Assembly (NCBI RefSeq): GCF_017349355.1
Contig: NZ_JAFMPM010000005.1
Coordinates: forward strand, 310,001-374,000
Direction: 5' to 3'
DNA length: 64,000 nt
Origin: Thiothrix fructosivorans
GTDB taxonomy: Bacteria; Pseudomonadota; Gammaproteobacteria; Thiotrichales; Thiotrichaceae
Below are positions 57,401 to 64,000 of the stretch, one piece after another (the stretch's first letter is position 1; each line of letters starts with the position of its first letter). The translations under genes were made by a program, and so were the position numbers. The notes under the pieces were generated by a model. It was not told the DNA's origin and made no database searches. It saw only the letters and a program-made list of their open reading frames with translations.

Positions 57401-57926
57401 AGTTGCCGTTGGCATTTTGTCCATTAAAAATTGACAACAAAACTGAGCCTTCAGGATTGAATATTTTGTCGTAATAAAGTGAGGCAACGTTGTGAACTGT
57501 AGTACTAATAGCTGTACCTATATCATTGGTACTAGCATCATCTAATAAAATATCGAGGTTGGCATAAGAGCCACCTACGTCGGTAAATAAATTAATTACC
57601 GTGCCAGATGGAGAAGTCAGCTTTGCATCTAAGTCTTGCCGCTTAGGATGCGTGACATTTAAACCAACATTCAAATCAGTAATCGTGAAGTTATCAGCAA
57701 CGGGTATTGTAATATTCGTGTAACTGGGGCATGTACTATTATTAACAGAAGGATTTGGGATAGCCGTTGCTGGTGACGGAATCATTTCATAAGGATAACT
57801 TGCAGCATAGACTTGTTGACTTGCTGTTACCAGCAATAGCAACAATACAAACAAAATTTGTAGGGCAAAACCGACCGATCCATCGGTACTGTGACGTTCA
57901 CATATTGAAGTCTTCATTCTTATCAT
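45417..57926 (-). CDS. Giant modular exported protein (4169 residues)
   Basis: Signal peptide to about residue 41 (ALQILFVLLLLLVTASQQVYA). Then, roughly: proprotein-convertase P-domain 55-200; GEVED domains at 210-370, 637-810 and 819-990 (each with DYGDAP/GDAPxSYG and GEVEDF/H); 'DNF' segments at 400-635 and 1009-1242; SdrD-B-like domains near 1247, 1365, 1942, 2079 and 3180; a propeller-like stretch 1480-1930; three right-handed beta-helix blocks (2325-2622, 2835-3075, 3415-3550) preceded by GSLRD/GSLRQ motifs; cadherin-like repeats 3660-3910; and a C-terminal module 3920-4169 with two dockerin-like loops (GDINGSNTL, TDLNMDGKTL). A filament, sheath or adhesion role is inferred. ATG 57917 is an alternative start. 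Confidence 0.85.
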   Translation of the reverse strand: MIRMKTSICERHSTDGSVGFALQILFVLLLLLVTASQQVYAASYPYEMIPSPATAIPNPSVNNSTCPSYTNITIPVADNFTITDLNVGLNVTHPKRQDLDAKLTSPSGTVINLFTDVGGSYANLDILLDDASTNDIGTAISTTVHNVASLYYDKIFNPEGSVLLSIFNGQNANGNWTLSICDDDKTNNTNGTVNRVKLDFTGNAVTTAADRGDAPSSYGDPTHTIVAGLKLGATAPDAEATSQSTHNASGDGADEDSAPKSATNTSVTLFPLLKQTDTSYSSTFTATNTTGIAGKLYGWIDFDKNGTFEADEATSVNVPAGSSNSAITLNWSSIPSGSKAGTSFIRLRLTTDAAVTTSTPTGSASNGEVEDFPIAIALTLPPNSPSVSVTKGTTPTSCSTTVFSDNFNDLSAGQYFGANRFGATPIRNWVASGGGTDTRNRTDNIAATTHGTSVYMDSGAIRRIVPTMADIPAANSNGIITSPPTALELRDVADDLTPNVTDSQSHWGPQPPTLARTFATVAGQRYRVYFELLPENNGNAWLKGMVRVDTPDGSVHLQTPSSTDSLYQYQVDFTASAATSTVSFVNYSRIAPDTNWCIPTTEAWCTLGGFPFTNKTSEPIIDNVVVALESACIITSSNTDYGDAPDTANGTSTGNYKTLASDGGASHVIIPNLSIGNNVDVDNGTQQNANADADDTTGSPDDEDGLQNPAIIPTTTGQTYTLTTYVKNDSGLAAYLTAYIDFNRDGDFLDAGEQADTQHVYWNGYMLSTFTVPAGTTAGTTYARLRLSQTRAEAEASIGAATSGEVEDHKLTISAGPFHDFGDAPASYGNPRHTILNSLFLGANRPDAETASQYSYNAIGDGVDEDGAPKQYGNAAITLFPILKMTATSYNVDIKATNTSGSPGILYGWIDFDQNGVFNPDEAASVSVPNTTNDNVTLTWSTIPTDIKLGTTFIRLRLTTDTTINTGTPASDASNGEVEDFPIAVAIDVPPDSPNVTIVRGEDQACSSTIFTDNFDDLASEQYFGANTSVTPFVIRNWTATGGGSDTYARTVEVSPFAVTQGRSIYFGNGMMRRYYPDTGAVLAFDGNGRMLNPPDAIELRDNVDDVSPSVSASESDWGPEPVTLSRTFASTAGQRYRLYFSAIPEGGDWKTGIMRVDIPSGSIHFKAPGLNDGIQKYRIEFTAIGASSTIRFVNYGHIGTDSGYCDPNSIISGAWCTVGGFPTDNKGNELIIDDVAVAIASACPNSGISGTVYTDTNGNNTLDNGTESGIANVTVMLYDNNGTTANTNDDSQIATTNTAANGTYSFANISSTPRYRIEVDTRDTDLPTSAAIGTLNPLPDVAVTAGSTVANQNFGFDLACNASAGQFGGIAFRDYNQNGIREPQEEGIANITVTAFNSANTVAATATTDARGWYTLSGLTNGTQYRLEYTSLPSGLYPGAASTGTDTTSTVRFVTASGSCSANLGISDPIEYCQTTPSVAAFNFVNGNPSVTAVGDYASLFTFPYDATGNADHQTPVPISKANTSQTGALWGMAYQKTTKTLYASAAMRRFSGLGTLGTGGIYKVDMTDPNTAYTGASAYVDLRAIGIDTGNDVRVAADSCNNLASTPWSPSRDVAAWDKVGKVGVGDIDYDEPNNRLWLVNLNDRKLYGIANVTPSTTPTAANVLGGYAINLPSPYTCASGTFRPWAVKYHRGYVYVGGVCDAASDPYNLSKVRGYVLRFNPANTAAGFTHVKDFALNQPRSGYGYTNISEWSGWLPQADAINVRPQFHSPILSNLEFDTDGSIIVGIIDRAGLQKGTNSYDEPACADPTVDYVDTMGDVLRLCKTDTGYLSDSEPGCSTAIATNSKTTDEYYWGDLGPTNNAWEGMNEIAAGGLALAPGKEHVLASAYDANSWGSNGVVWLNNRTGAKDNSYHVSWSTLGKSTGMGELEVLCNPAPIEVGNRVWLDADKDGIQDSGEAGISNVAVALTCGTDTSTTTTNAIGEYYFSNTVGGNANFMGSGESCSLKINNAQTSLNGLSLTTQNTDSKTDNNAQTDIRDSDAVNNAGTAEISFTAGNAGQNNHGLDFGYQPSAASGTLAGKVFEDKNYGGGAGRTISTTGIAGILGVRVELYNSTGAFVTSTTTTDGGPYSFNNVAAGNYYVRVVNDTIRSARAGSTAAERAIQTHRTDGTTAVNNEVGGRKPALVDAAANTTNQTLNPTTFVLSGGGQAQSVQPITMASSDITGANFGFNFSTVVNTNDSGQGSLRQTITNINLLANTGLAQTGQDNTYGVDTSVIKEVLLFNIPAASDSLGRADICGGATCKITISSQLPAVANQPAIIDATTQPGYVAGTPGVPRIQIVPTAGLDARGFTMNYDAPDSTFRGFAITGFRNLNTNRALTVDSERTLIESNYIGVKPDGTADGNSNGIELQYTQTAVIGGATAAKRNIISGNKFIGIFFNTGASGSTIQNNFIGTNPAGTAAMSNETIGIDTEGGSGTKILDNVISGNWGDGIQLGFTSGGPGVANAIIQGNRIGVGINGEAIGNNGPGIMNYGASNGHQIGGTGAGQGNIIAHNLTGGIKMANNSSSGIVISGNSIYANGNLGIDLGNNGVTINDTNDADTGANNLLNFPLLADLSIASGNLTVKGCAPAGSTVELFEADVSTGGKATLGDNKVGKSKDYGEGQIYLASFVEGSASDTDAANCSLATDADGNNQTGMKAFSVIIPAPAGLIEADLLTTTATVANVGTSEFSPVYTYNTACKLVVTTTGDTDTPANNSGSLRDAIECANATPEADTITFNIPNTQPGYTNPDSIANNGDEYWSIQPTTPLPSITKPLVLDGSTQPSTTCPKPRVEIDGSLAGADADGIGLYASNSTIKGLIINDFSRYGVKLSRFPINFPSSNTLQTNNILQCSYVGVSANGLTAKPNLQGGIAAEGDSMKIGGTTIESRNVISGNGAFGIYFAGGGSTNGTVQGNYIGVGADGTTTLGNNGFGIGYYNTDGGGLIGGTAGVTINGACTGTCNIIAHNTNAGIGFFYTGPAGRNVRISGNAIHSNGGIGIDLERSSDPWVLDGVNPNDTGDSDSAYAPNGLQNYPVLNYAKLSGVTTDISGTLHSIANATFTLEFFANTSADPTGYGEGERYLGNTTVTTNSSGNATFTVSLPAVAAGTYITSTATDATNNTSEFSSAIVAAVLRDIGGKIYEDVNYGGGNGRAFDAAIAGMTGISGATVELRDTGNTLLATVTTAADGSYTFPSVPVGTYSVQVVNTSVRSTRPGANGSERGVITYRTDGVGNTVNAADTTFSQTITLDTTALSNVSFGFNFDTVTNANDSGAGSLRQFILNANLLSGDSTLAQTGRTAGKENAILMLSTTGANYHTTDKYWSIPLQSALPALTSPLVLDSSTQPGFDKNPTLELKGTTAGAGVNGLTVNASGGGSTLRKLAINGFGGAGIYLNGSNGNTLEANHLGADPKGIARSNMGAGLLMDSASNNMIGGTANGVGNVLANNVGAGIAIVGNTSLDNSLLGNSIYNNEGIGIDLGNNGVTANDHHTDPKLAGDADAGPNDLLNFPEAKVNSFGANGTKIVTYDFDLDVAAGDYRLEFFASTTKDPAGNGEGEIFIGAKDISHLGKGSVNFKGTLNANMTLLQGTFISTTLTKKTGGSNFGATSEFSGVQAGIPTQVCDSLIATGSTGSDMVIDETNPTTVIKLLEAWDYSTTPKTPITYVISGGADGNLFTVENPAAGATLPCAKIKFITSDVVVTKSATTETRGIVTPGYTPPAGNYELPMDAGKDNVYNFQVTGTTASGKKYVRDIRVRVLDTNESPVITSAASVSFNEDTTANVVDIAAQDPDVGTAEGKGLTYRINGGADAAQFTVDAASGVLRFRAAPDYDAPMDTNRDNVYEVEVTVTDAGGLSGNKLFTVTVTNNTADDGVVLNARAMLQGVYDSSTALMSADLNTLGLLPTKQPYAGAPFNHAGTETVSAMLQETTGNNAIVDWTLVDLRSSPSSIVASRAVILQRDGDLVDAQTGSANLHFAKVKAGNYYISVRHRNHLGVISASPVSLNNTAKLVNFADSTATVKGEASRLVAGKLAMLWAGDINGSNTLTANGPGNDVTSLLSGVISNADNVQGNTNHILSGYLTTDLNMDGKTLFTGPGNDTSLLVGNILLHPLNTGFAANYIVKGGLQ

Positions 57927-58000
57927 TCCGTTATCATTATGATTTTTCGGCTTTATGGGGTTCTATTGCATAATTTTTATTATTATCTGTATTTATTGTA

Positions 58001-58034
58001 ACACCATCATCATTTTAATCAATGATGATGGTGT
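58001..58034 (-). terminator. Perfect hairpin between the two giant genes
   Basis: ACACCATCATCATT (58001-58014) and AATGATGATGGTGT (58021-58034) form a 14-bp perfect stem with a 6-base loop, 31 bases after the stop of the upstream giant gene and 75 bases before the next start. No T run follows, so it may be a Rho-assisted terminator, a processing site, or a 5' leader structure of the downstream gene. Confidence 0.5.
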
Positions 58035-58064
58035 ATTTGCGGTATTTTTAAGCCGCTCTGCCGC

Positions 58065-61000
58065 TTACTGCAACCCACCACGTACAATGTAGTTCGCCGC
58101 AAAGTTGCTGTTCTGCGGGTGCATAATCACGTTACCCATCAACGCATTGACATCATTGTCGGGGCCGGTGAATAGCGTTTTACCATCCATGTTTAAGTCG
58201 GTATTCAGATAACCGCGCAAGGTAAAGTTGGTATAGGCTTGCGGATTATCCTGATGCGTAATGACGCTACTCAGCAGGTTGGTAATGTCATTACCGGGGC
58301 CGCTACTGGTCAACGTGGCGCTGCTATTGATGTCACCCACCCACAGCAATGCCAATGCGCCCGACACATAACGCGCATCCGTGCCTTTTACGCCGGTGGC
58401 ACTCAGGGTGAAATCCACCAAATTTTCCGTGCTGCTGAGGCTAAGTGGGCTAGCGCTGATCACGCCAAGGTGATTGCGGTGGCGCACACTGACGTAATAG
58501 TTACCGGCCTTGATGCCAGCAAAGTGCAGAGTCATTGAACCCGTTTGCGCATCAACCAGATTGCCATTGCGCTGTAGCATGACGGCACGGCTGTTAATAA
58601 TGGTGGTCGGGCTGCTGCGTAATTCGACCAATATCCAATCCACCACCGCGTTATTACCCGTACTTTCTTTGGGTAAGACACCGAGGGTTTCTGTTCCCGC
58701 ATAGTTGAACGGCGCATTTTGGTAAGGCTGCTTAGCTGGCAATAAGCCTAAGGTATTCAAATCAGCCGACATCCCCCCCGTTTTGCTGTCGTAAGCACCT
58801 TGCAGGAAGACACGAGCTTGCACTTTAACGCCATCATCCGCCACTTTATTCAGCACCGTAATGCCGAAAGTCTTGCTGGCTGTTAAGCCCCCGCTATCCG
58901 TGACCGTGATAGCAACCTCGTATACATTATCGCGGTTGCTGTCAGTGGGCGCATCATAATCGGGTACAGCTTTAAAGCTCAGTACACCTGTTGCGGTATT
59001 CAGGGTGAATTTGTCCTGATCCGCGCCGCCGTTGAAGCTATAAACCAAGCCGTTGCCTTCGGTGTCAGTACCATCCTGATCTTGTGATTTAATGTCGAGT
59101 GCTTGAGTAACACCGTCTTCTTCGAGGCTTGCCGTGGCAGCGGAGATAATGACGGGTGCTTCATTCACGTTCATCACGCGCACGCTTAAGGTACGCACGT
59201 ACTTTTTGCCGGTTTTATCTGTCGCCGTAATTTCGAGGTCGTAAACGTTGTTTTTATCCTTATCCATCGGTACTTCAAAGTTACCGGGGTCAGGGATGAC
59301 CGGCACAATAGCACGCGTGTCGACGCTGGTTGATTTGGTAGAAACGGTTTGAATAAACCTGATTTGGGCGCAATCCAGCGTGCCATTTGTCACCGGCCCC
59401 ACCATGAACATCGCTGCATCCGCACCGCCGCTAATCACGTAGGTAACGGGGTTGCCGCTACTGTCTTTGGTGCTCAGGTAGCTGATGGGTGTCGTTAGGT
59501 TTTCATCAATCATCATATCCGGCAAGGCTGCACTGGTATCATCAATCAGGCTGGTGCACACAAATACCGTATTGTTGTTGGCAACTCCCGAAAATTCAGA
59601 GGTGCTCCCAAACGTTGTCGGGCTGAGTTTTTCCGTTACGGTGATGGCAATGAAGTCACTGGTGGTCACCGCTTGATTCGCATTGAAGCTGCCTTTGAAT
59701 TGCAATGCACCTGTGCCGGGGTGAGTAAAATCCTTGCCGCCGAGAAATACTTGACCTTCACCATTACCCGAAGCATCTTTCGCCGTATTTTTGAAAAATT
59801 CTAGGCGATAACCGTGGGTATTCGCGGGCAAATCCAATACGAAGTTGTAGGAGATGATTTTAGAGCCATTGGTTGCAAACGAAGCAGGTTGTACTGTCGG
59901 ATAGTTGAGCAAGTCATTTGCGCCTGCATCTATGTCTTTCAGATCGTTAGCCGTCACGCCATCATTGTTTAGGTCAATGCCCAGCCCGCCGTTGTTGTAG
60001 ATAGCGTTACTGAGGATACTATTGCCCGTGGCATTCCCTATGACGGCGACACCATCACCGCCAAAGCCGTTGATGCTGAGGTAACGGAGACTACTGCCGT
60101 TACTGCCCGTTGCCAACGTCAAACCATGACTGCTTGCGCCTGCTGCGTCACCCTTGAGTTCAAGCAAGGGTTTGTCAATGAACCCCTCTTGGGTGGCACT
60201 ATCCAGTAATAGGGGGGCGGTGATGTTTGGTAGTGTGCTTTGCAGCTTGATGCTCCAATATTTACCAACGGTATCATAGTTCGGGTCAGAGATTGGCAGC
60301 ATCAGGATGGCATTTTCTTTGCCCGGTACACGCCCTTGCTGGAGCAGGGTGTCATCATCCCCCAACAGATTGGCATTCAGCAAAAACTGACGTAGTGAAC
60401 CCTGTCCACTGTCATTGGCGTTGACGATGGTACTGAAGTTGAAACCAAAGTCGACGTGCTTGAGGGTATCCCCCGTCAGTACGATTTGTTGCACGGCTTG
60501 CGCTTGTAGCCCATTCAACGCACCGCCGCTGAAGGTGAAGTTGCTCACGTTCAAGCTGGACGTCCCCGCATTGATACCCGCATCCCGTGCGGACAATTTT
60601 GTACCGCCAAGGCTGGGGTAGGTGGGTACAGGTAATTCCGTACCGTTAGAACCGCTTCGTGTCGAACTGACGGAATCACTGACGACCCGCACGTAGTAGG
60701 TATCATCGGGCAAGTTGGGTAATTTGTAACGCCCTGTCGTGTCCGTGGTCGTGCTGGCAAGATAACCGCCGGTTTTGTTGTAAAACTCCACGGTAGCTGC
60801 CGCGATACCCACTGTTCCGGCTTCGCTAGAAGAGCGTCCTGCGCCACCGCCGTAATGCATATCTTCAAAGACCTGACCAGAGACTGCACTGCTGCACAAG
60901 GCTGTGCCTTCCACCACGGTGTCAATTTGTTCAGCGGTTAACTGGAAGCCAGAAGTCACTGCAATATAACGTCGTGGTGATTTCTGTGAACCTTCTGGGT

Positions 61001-64000
61001 CTTTCGGATTGGTGTCGATGCTACCGAGGTATGTGCCACCCACCGAGGCGATAGCCGCCGATGCTGCAATATCGACCGGATTAGGGTTAAAGCTAACCAC
61101 AGAGAACGTAATACCACTGTTTTTTAACTGGTTATATACCGTGTAGTCAGAACCGTCATTCGGCTCTGCCCCCGAACCAGCAGGGTCAATCAACATCGAA
61201 ATGTCGCTGGGCACCCGGTTACCATAGCGTACCGCATCCGTCATCAACACGATTTGCAACGGTGACGTGGTATTTCGCGCCATTTCCTTGAGCGGGCTGA
61301 CAATATAGCTGGAGGTGGTGTCGGTATTGCCATCAATGGCATAGCGAATTTGTTGCACCGCCCCTGCCAAATGGTCTGCCCACCAATTCACATTGTACGT
61401 GCCATCGGTGCCGAATTTACGCATGGGTGCATTCATGCTGGTGCTAGAAAAGTCGCGTTCAAAGTACACATATTGTCCGCCACTGACCAGCGAGGTGGAC
61501 GGCCCCCCGAAGTGGGCAACCCCAATACGATTGGCGGGGTTATCTGCCAGCAATTCCGCCCCAACGTTTTTAATGGTGTTGGAAAAGTCTGCGTATTCGT
61601 CAGTGGTGATTGAACCGGAGTTGTCGACAATGAAGAGGATGTCCGTGCCGCCGGTTGCTCCACAACTACCGCCGCCAACATCGGGTGGCGCACCTTCGGC
61701 AGCAATGCTGGGGGAGAATTCCGATGTGCCTGTTGTGGCTAGTGTACTGGTTGCAGTGAGTTTATCACCGGCTACAACACCCGTTGGCAGTGCCAAGGTA
61801 AACTGGAAGGCTTCCAAACCCGTGTTATCGTGTCCATCGAACGGTGGTAAGTCACAAGTGCCGCTGTCGATGTCGGCCGCACTGTTTTCCGCAAAACTGG
61901 TCAGGTAGCGTTGCCCTTCGCCGTAATCATGGCTCAGCCCGAATTGGTTTGCGCCTGTTGTCGCTGCGCCACCGCTACTCACATCCGCTTCAAATAGTTC
62001 AAGGGTTGCTCCGGCAGTTGCACAACCTCGGATAATCAGATCACTGCCATTAACAATGACTTGATTCAAGATCGGCATGTTCAGCAATTGATTTGCGCCT
62101 GTATCGGCATCGTTGGCATCGTTGATGGTCACGCCATTTGTGCCGAGATCAATCCCCAATGCGCCATTGGCATAGGTTGGGTTGCGGGTCAGCATGACTT
62201 GTTGGGCGGTGTTTTGTAGGGCGACCCCTTGTTTGCTGTTATGCGCAATAATATTACCCTCGCTGCTGGCAAGACCGCCAATCAATGCGAATGAGCCAGC
62301 AATATCTATCCCGACGGTATTACCGCCTGCGGTGCTACCATTGGTGGCAACACCGAGGTGGTTACACGCGAGTAAGGCATTGTCAGCACCGCTTTTCAGG
62401 CTGATACCGGCGGCAGGAAATTTGGTGAGTGATAGTCCGCGCACCGCGATATTATCGCCTTCGATCAATAGACCATTGGTGTTGGCAGGCAAGCCCGCCC
62501 CATCCACTTGTACTCTGAGAATACGCGTACCTAACGTCAGATCGCCGCACATCGCATCGGCTTGGGTGCTGGCATCAAGATAGGTGTTTTTTCCTGTCAA
62601 GGCGGGCAATGGGGTCAGTAGTTTAATTGTCCATGCCTTGGTCACGGCACTGTAGCCTGCTTCGGTGGTGGGCATGTTGAAGGTGATTAGTTTGCCAGTG
62701 CTGCCGTTGGAGCATTCAATCGCATCGCGCAGTGAGCCAGAATTATTATTGACGTTATTGCTGTCTGCCGTGGTGGTCACGATCAGTGAGCACGGAGCGG
62801 CCGTAATGGTCAATGCGTAATCTTCGACTTCACCATCGGGGGCGGCGGCGGTGCTGTTCAGTGCCGCGACAGTCGACCAGCGGAAACGGGCATAGGTTGG
62901 AGTAGTCACCGCTGTTTCGGGTAGGGTGGCATTGATGCCGATGATGCCCGTAGCGGGAGCGCTGTCGCCCACGCCCTTATCTTGGACGTCGGTGGCAATC
63001 TGTTCACCCGCATCAGAAAAATCGCCATCGCCGTTAAAATCTATCCAACCTTGCAGATAGCCACCTGCACCGGAAACTTTGGTGGTTAGGGTTACGGTTT
63101 GACCTTGGATCAGGGCAGGGAAGGTAGTACCGTCTTCGTCAGCAGTACCGACGGCATCATCACCCATAGCGGTGGCATTGGGTTGTGCGGCTGTTTCGCT
63201 GTCGGGTGCTTGTGCTCCAAGCTGCATTCCCGCCACGATGTTGTGGAAAGGCGTACCATAGGTAGCAGGTGCATCGCCATAGTCCGTGAATTCGCAGCTT
63301 TCGCGGGCAGCGACGACCACATCATCGACAATCAATTCATTCGGACTTTCACCGTTGTTCAAACCGCCTTCGGTACACCAGTCGGTGGTTTGCGGGTCAC
63401 ACCATTGATCATCGGCGTGACCGTAGTTCACGAACGTGATGGTTGAGGTCGCAGCCGTTGCCGTGAATTCAATCGCGTAATCTTGATTCGGCTCTTTACT
63501 GCCGGGGGCTTTGAAGTGAATGGACTCGGTGGTTGCACCTTTTATATCCACCCGCATAATTCCCGGTGTGAAAGGTTCGGTAGCGTCCGTTTCAGGAATG
63601 GCTTTGAAATAGAGGCGGTAGACTTTGCCAAGCACGGTCGGTACAGATGTCGCTAGCGTTACTGGCTCAGGGCCCCAGTGGGATACACCCGTATCGTCCG
63701 GTACATCGCGCAAGGCAATGGCGTTGATGGGCGTGGTGAGTTTGCCATTCGCGTCAAAGGTATAGCCGTTGGGAATGCTGGGGGAAATACCACGGATCGT
63801 GCCGTTACCGAAATAAATGGCTTTGCCTTGCGCTACCCCTTTGTCTTCGACATCGGCATAAGTATCCGTACCACCGCCTGCGCGTATCCAGTTGCGGATG
63901 TTTTGACTACCTGCCCGCTGAGCACCCCAACTGATATACCCGATGTCGTTGAAATTGTCAGTAAACACAGTGGCTTGGCAAGCCGCTGGCGTGATACCTG
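58065..64000 (-). CDS. Giant modular exported protein with VWA domain (5' end outside window)
   Basis: At least 1978 residues; the frame is open through 64000 (codons before 63968 read ITPAACQATVFTDNFND), so the N-terminus is missing. Order in window: 'DNF' segment (63970-63290), GEVED domain (63285-62810), GSLRD motif and beta-helix (62800-62050), von Willebrand A domain (61670-60900; MIDAS DNSGS in LFIVDNSGSITTDEY), SdrD-B-like domain (60890-60620), GSLRQ motif and short beta-helix (60430-59890), cadherin-like repeats (59560-58870) and the same C-terminal module as its neighbour (58830-58065). It is a paralogue of the 4169-residue protein and probably shares its surface role and export route. 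Confidence 0.85.
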   Translation of the reverse strand, partial: GITPAACQATVFTDNFNDIGYISWGAQRAGSQNIRNWIRAGGGTDTYADVEDKGVAQGKAIYFGNGTIRGISPSIPNGYTFDANGKLTTPINAIALRDVPDDTGVSHWGPEPVTLATSVPTVLGKVYRLYFKAIPETDATEPFTPGIMRVDIKGATTESIHFKAPGSKEPNQDYAIEFTATAATSTITFVNYGHADDQWCDPQTTDWCTEGGLNNGESPNELIVDDVVVAARESCEFTDYGDAPATYGTPFHNIVAGMQLGAQAPDSETAAQPNATAMGDDAVGTADEDGTTFPALIQGQTVTLTTKVSGAGGYLQGWIDFNGDGDFSDAGEQIATDVQDKGVGDSAPATGIIGINATLPETAVTTPTYARFRWSTVAALNSTAAAPDGEVEDYALTITAAPCSLIVTTTADSNNVNNNSGSLRDAIECSNGSTGKLITFNMPTTEAGYSAVTKAWTIKLLTPLPALTGKNTYLDASTQADAMCGDLTLGTRILRVQVDGAGLPANTNGLLIEGDNIAVRGLSLTKFPAAGISLKSGADNALLACNHLGVATNGSTAGGNTVGIDIAGSFALIGGLASSEGNIIAHNSKQGVALQNTAQQVMLTRNPTYANGALGIDLGTNGVTINDANDADTGANQLLNMPILNQVIVNGSDLIIRGCATAGATLELFEADVSSGGAATTGANQFGLSHDYGEGQRYLTSFAENSAADIDSGTCDLPPFDGHDNTGLEAFQFTLALPTGVVAGDKLTATSTLATTGTSEFSPSIAAEGAPPDVGGGSCGATGGTDILFIVDNSGSITTDEYADFSNTIKNVGAELLADNPANRIGVAHFGGPSTSLVSGGQYVYFERDFSSTSMNAPMRKFGTDGTYNVNWWADHLAGAVQQIRYAIDGNTDTTSSYIVSPLKEMARNTTSPLQIVLMTDAVRYGNRVPSDISMLIDPAGSGAEPNDGSDYTVYNQLKNSGITFSVVSFNPNPVDIAASAAIASVGGTYLGSIDTNPKDPEGSQKSPRRYIAVTSGFQLTAEQIDTVVEGTALCSSAVSGQVFEDMHYGGGAGRSSSEAGTVGIAAATVEFYNKTGGYLASTTTDTTGRYKLPNLPDDTYYVRVVSDSVSSTRSGSNGTELPVPTYPSLGGTKLSARDAGINAGTSSLNVSNFTFSGGALNGLQAQAVQQIVLTGDTLKHVDFGFNFSTIVNANDSGQGSLRQFLLNANLLGDDDTLLQQGRVPGKENAILMLPISDPNYDTVGKYWSIKLQSTLPNITAPLLLDSATQEGFIDKPLLELKGDAAGASSHGLTLATGSNGSSLRYLSINGFGGDGVAVIGNATGNSILSNAIYNNGGLGIDLNNDGVTANDLKDIDAGANDLLNYPTVQPASFATNGSKIISYNFVLDLPANTHGYRLEFFKNTAKDASGNGEGQVFLGGKDFTHPGTGALQFKGSFNANQAVTTSDFIAITVTEKLSPTTFGSTSEFSGVANNNTVFVCTSLIDDTSAALPDMMIDENLTTPISYLSTKDSSGNPVTYVISGGADAAMFMVGPVTNGTLDCAQIRFIQTVSTKSTSVDTRAIVPVIPDPGNFEVPMDKDKNNVYDLEITATDKTGKKYVRTLSVRVMNVNEAPVIISAATASLEEDGVTQALDIKSQDQDGTDTEGNGLVYSFNGGADQDKFTLNTATGVLSFKAVPDYDAPTDSNRDNVYEVAITVTDSGGLTASKTFGITVLNKVADDGVKVQARVFLQGAYDSKTGGMSADLNTLGLLPAKQPYQNAPFNYAGTETLGVLPKESTGNNAVVDWILVELRSSPTTIINSRAVMLQRNGNLVDAQTGSMTLHFAGIKAGNYYVSVRHRNHLGVISASPLSLSSTENLVDFTLSATGVKGTDARYVSGALALLWVGDINSSATLTSSGPGNDITNLLSSVITHQDNPQAYTNFTLRGYLNTDLNMDGKTLFTGPDNDVNALMGNVIMHPQNSNFAANYIVRGGLQ

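Noticed and set aside
1-64000. tRNA, rRNA, tmRNA, prophage or intact insertion sequence
   Set aside because: I looked for cloverleaf ends, transposase motifs and terminal repeats and found none I can support; a covariance-model scan would be needed to exclude a tRNA formally.

Overview
The window reads as chromosomal DNA of a sulfur-oxidising gammaproteobacterium, most likely a Thiothrix-like member of the Thiotrichales. The support is a dsrN-dsrR pair from the reverse Dsr sulfur-oxidation system, typical gammaproteobacterial housekeeping genes (panBCD, smpB, trmJ, prmB, htpG, arfB, selO), many multiheme and Fe-S redox genes, and very large modular surface proteins. The genus is an inference from gene content. 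I see no tRNA, rRNA, CRISPR array, prophage or intact insertion sequence.

Layout. 1-1521 (minus): dTDP-rhamnose genes rfbA-rfbC-rfbD, with rfbD cut by the window edge. 1651-6285: a periplasmic metallo-beta-lactamase-fold hydrolase, an XRE regulator divergent from a small lipoprotein, then panB-panC-panD. 6286-6662 has no gene but holds a structured, terminator-ended segment that may be a small RNA. 6663-13161: a Sel1-repeat protein, a TrpD-like transferase with a 65-residue partner, a GNAT/cupin pair, glgC and a lone MoxR ATPase. 13279-19216: smpB, then a complete branched-chain amino-acid ABC transporter (livJHMGF) coupled to trmJ.

19217-29695 is the most unusual part. A minus-strand operon encodes a small exported protein, a methionine-glycine repeat protein, a membrane-anchored pentaheme cytochrome c, a DmsA-like Tat-exported molybdoenzyme, a DmsB-like Fe-S protein, a TorD-type chaperone and a NapF-like ferredoxin. 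Divergent from it lie a histidine kinase with a periplasmic CxxCH haem motif and an NtrC-type sigma-54 activator. The space between them carries a good sigma-54 promoter facing the operon and three copies of a TGACA-N3-TGTCA palindrome that look like the activator's enhancer sites. Two operon genes, the Met-Gly protein and the molybdoenzyme, each carry one apparent single-base deletion. This is either real decay or variation, or sequencing error.

29754-34351: dsrN and dsrR followed by a NarX/NarL-type two-component pair and a rhodanese. 34474-45354: a lipoprotein, selO, hipBA, a small membrane protein, arfB, a fumarylacetoacetase-family hydrolase, a YqhA-type membrane protein, prmB, another lipoprotein, a decayed region with a possible DUF1501 remnant, htpG and a HIT-like protein. 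45417-64000: two tandem giant exported proteins (4169 residues, and at least 1978 residues running off the window) built from GEVED, SdrD-B-like, parallel beta-helix, VWA and cadherin-like modules, with the same C-terminal region of about 255 residues.
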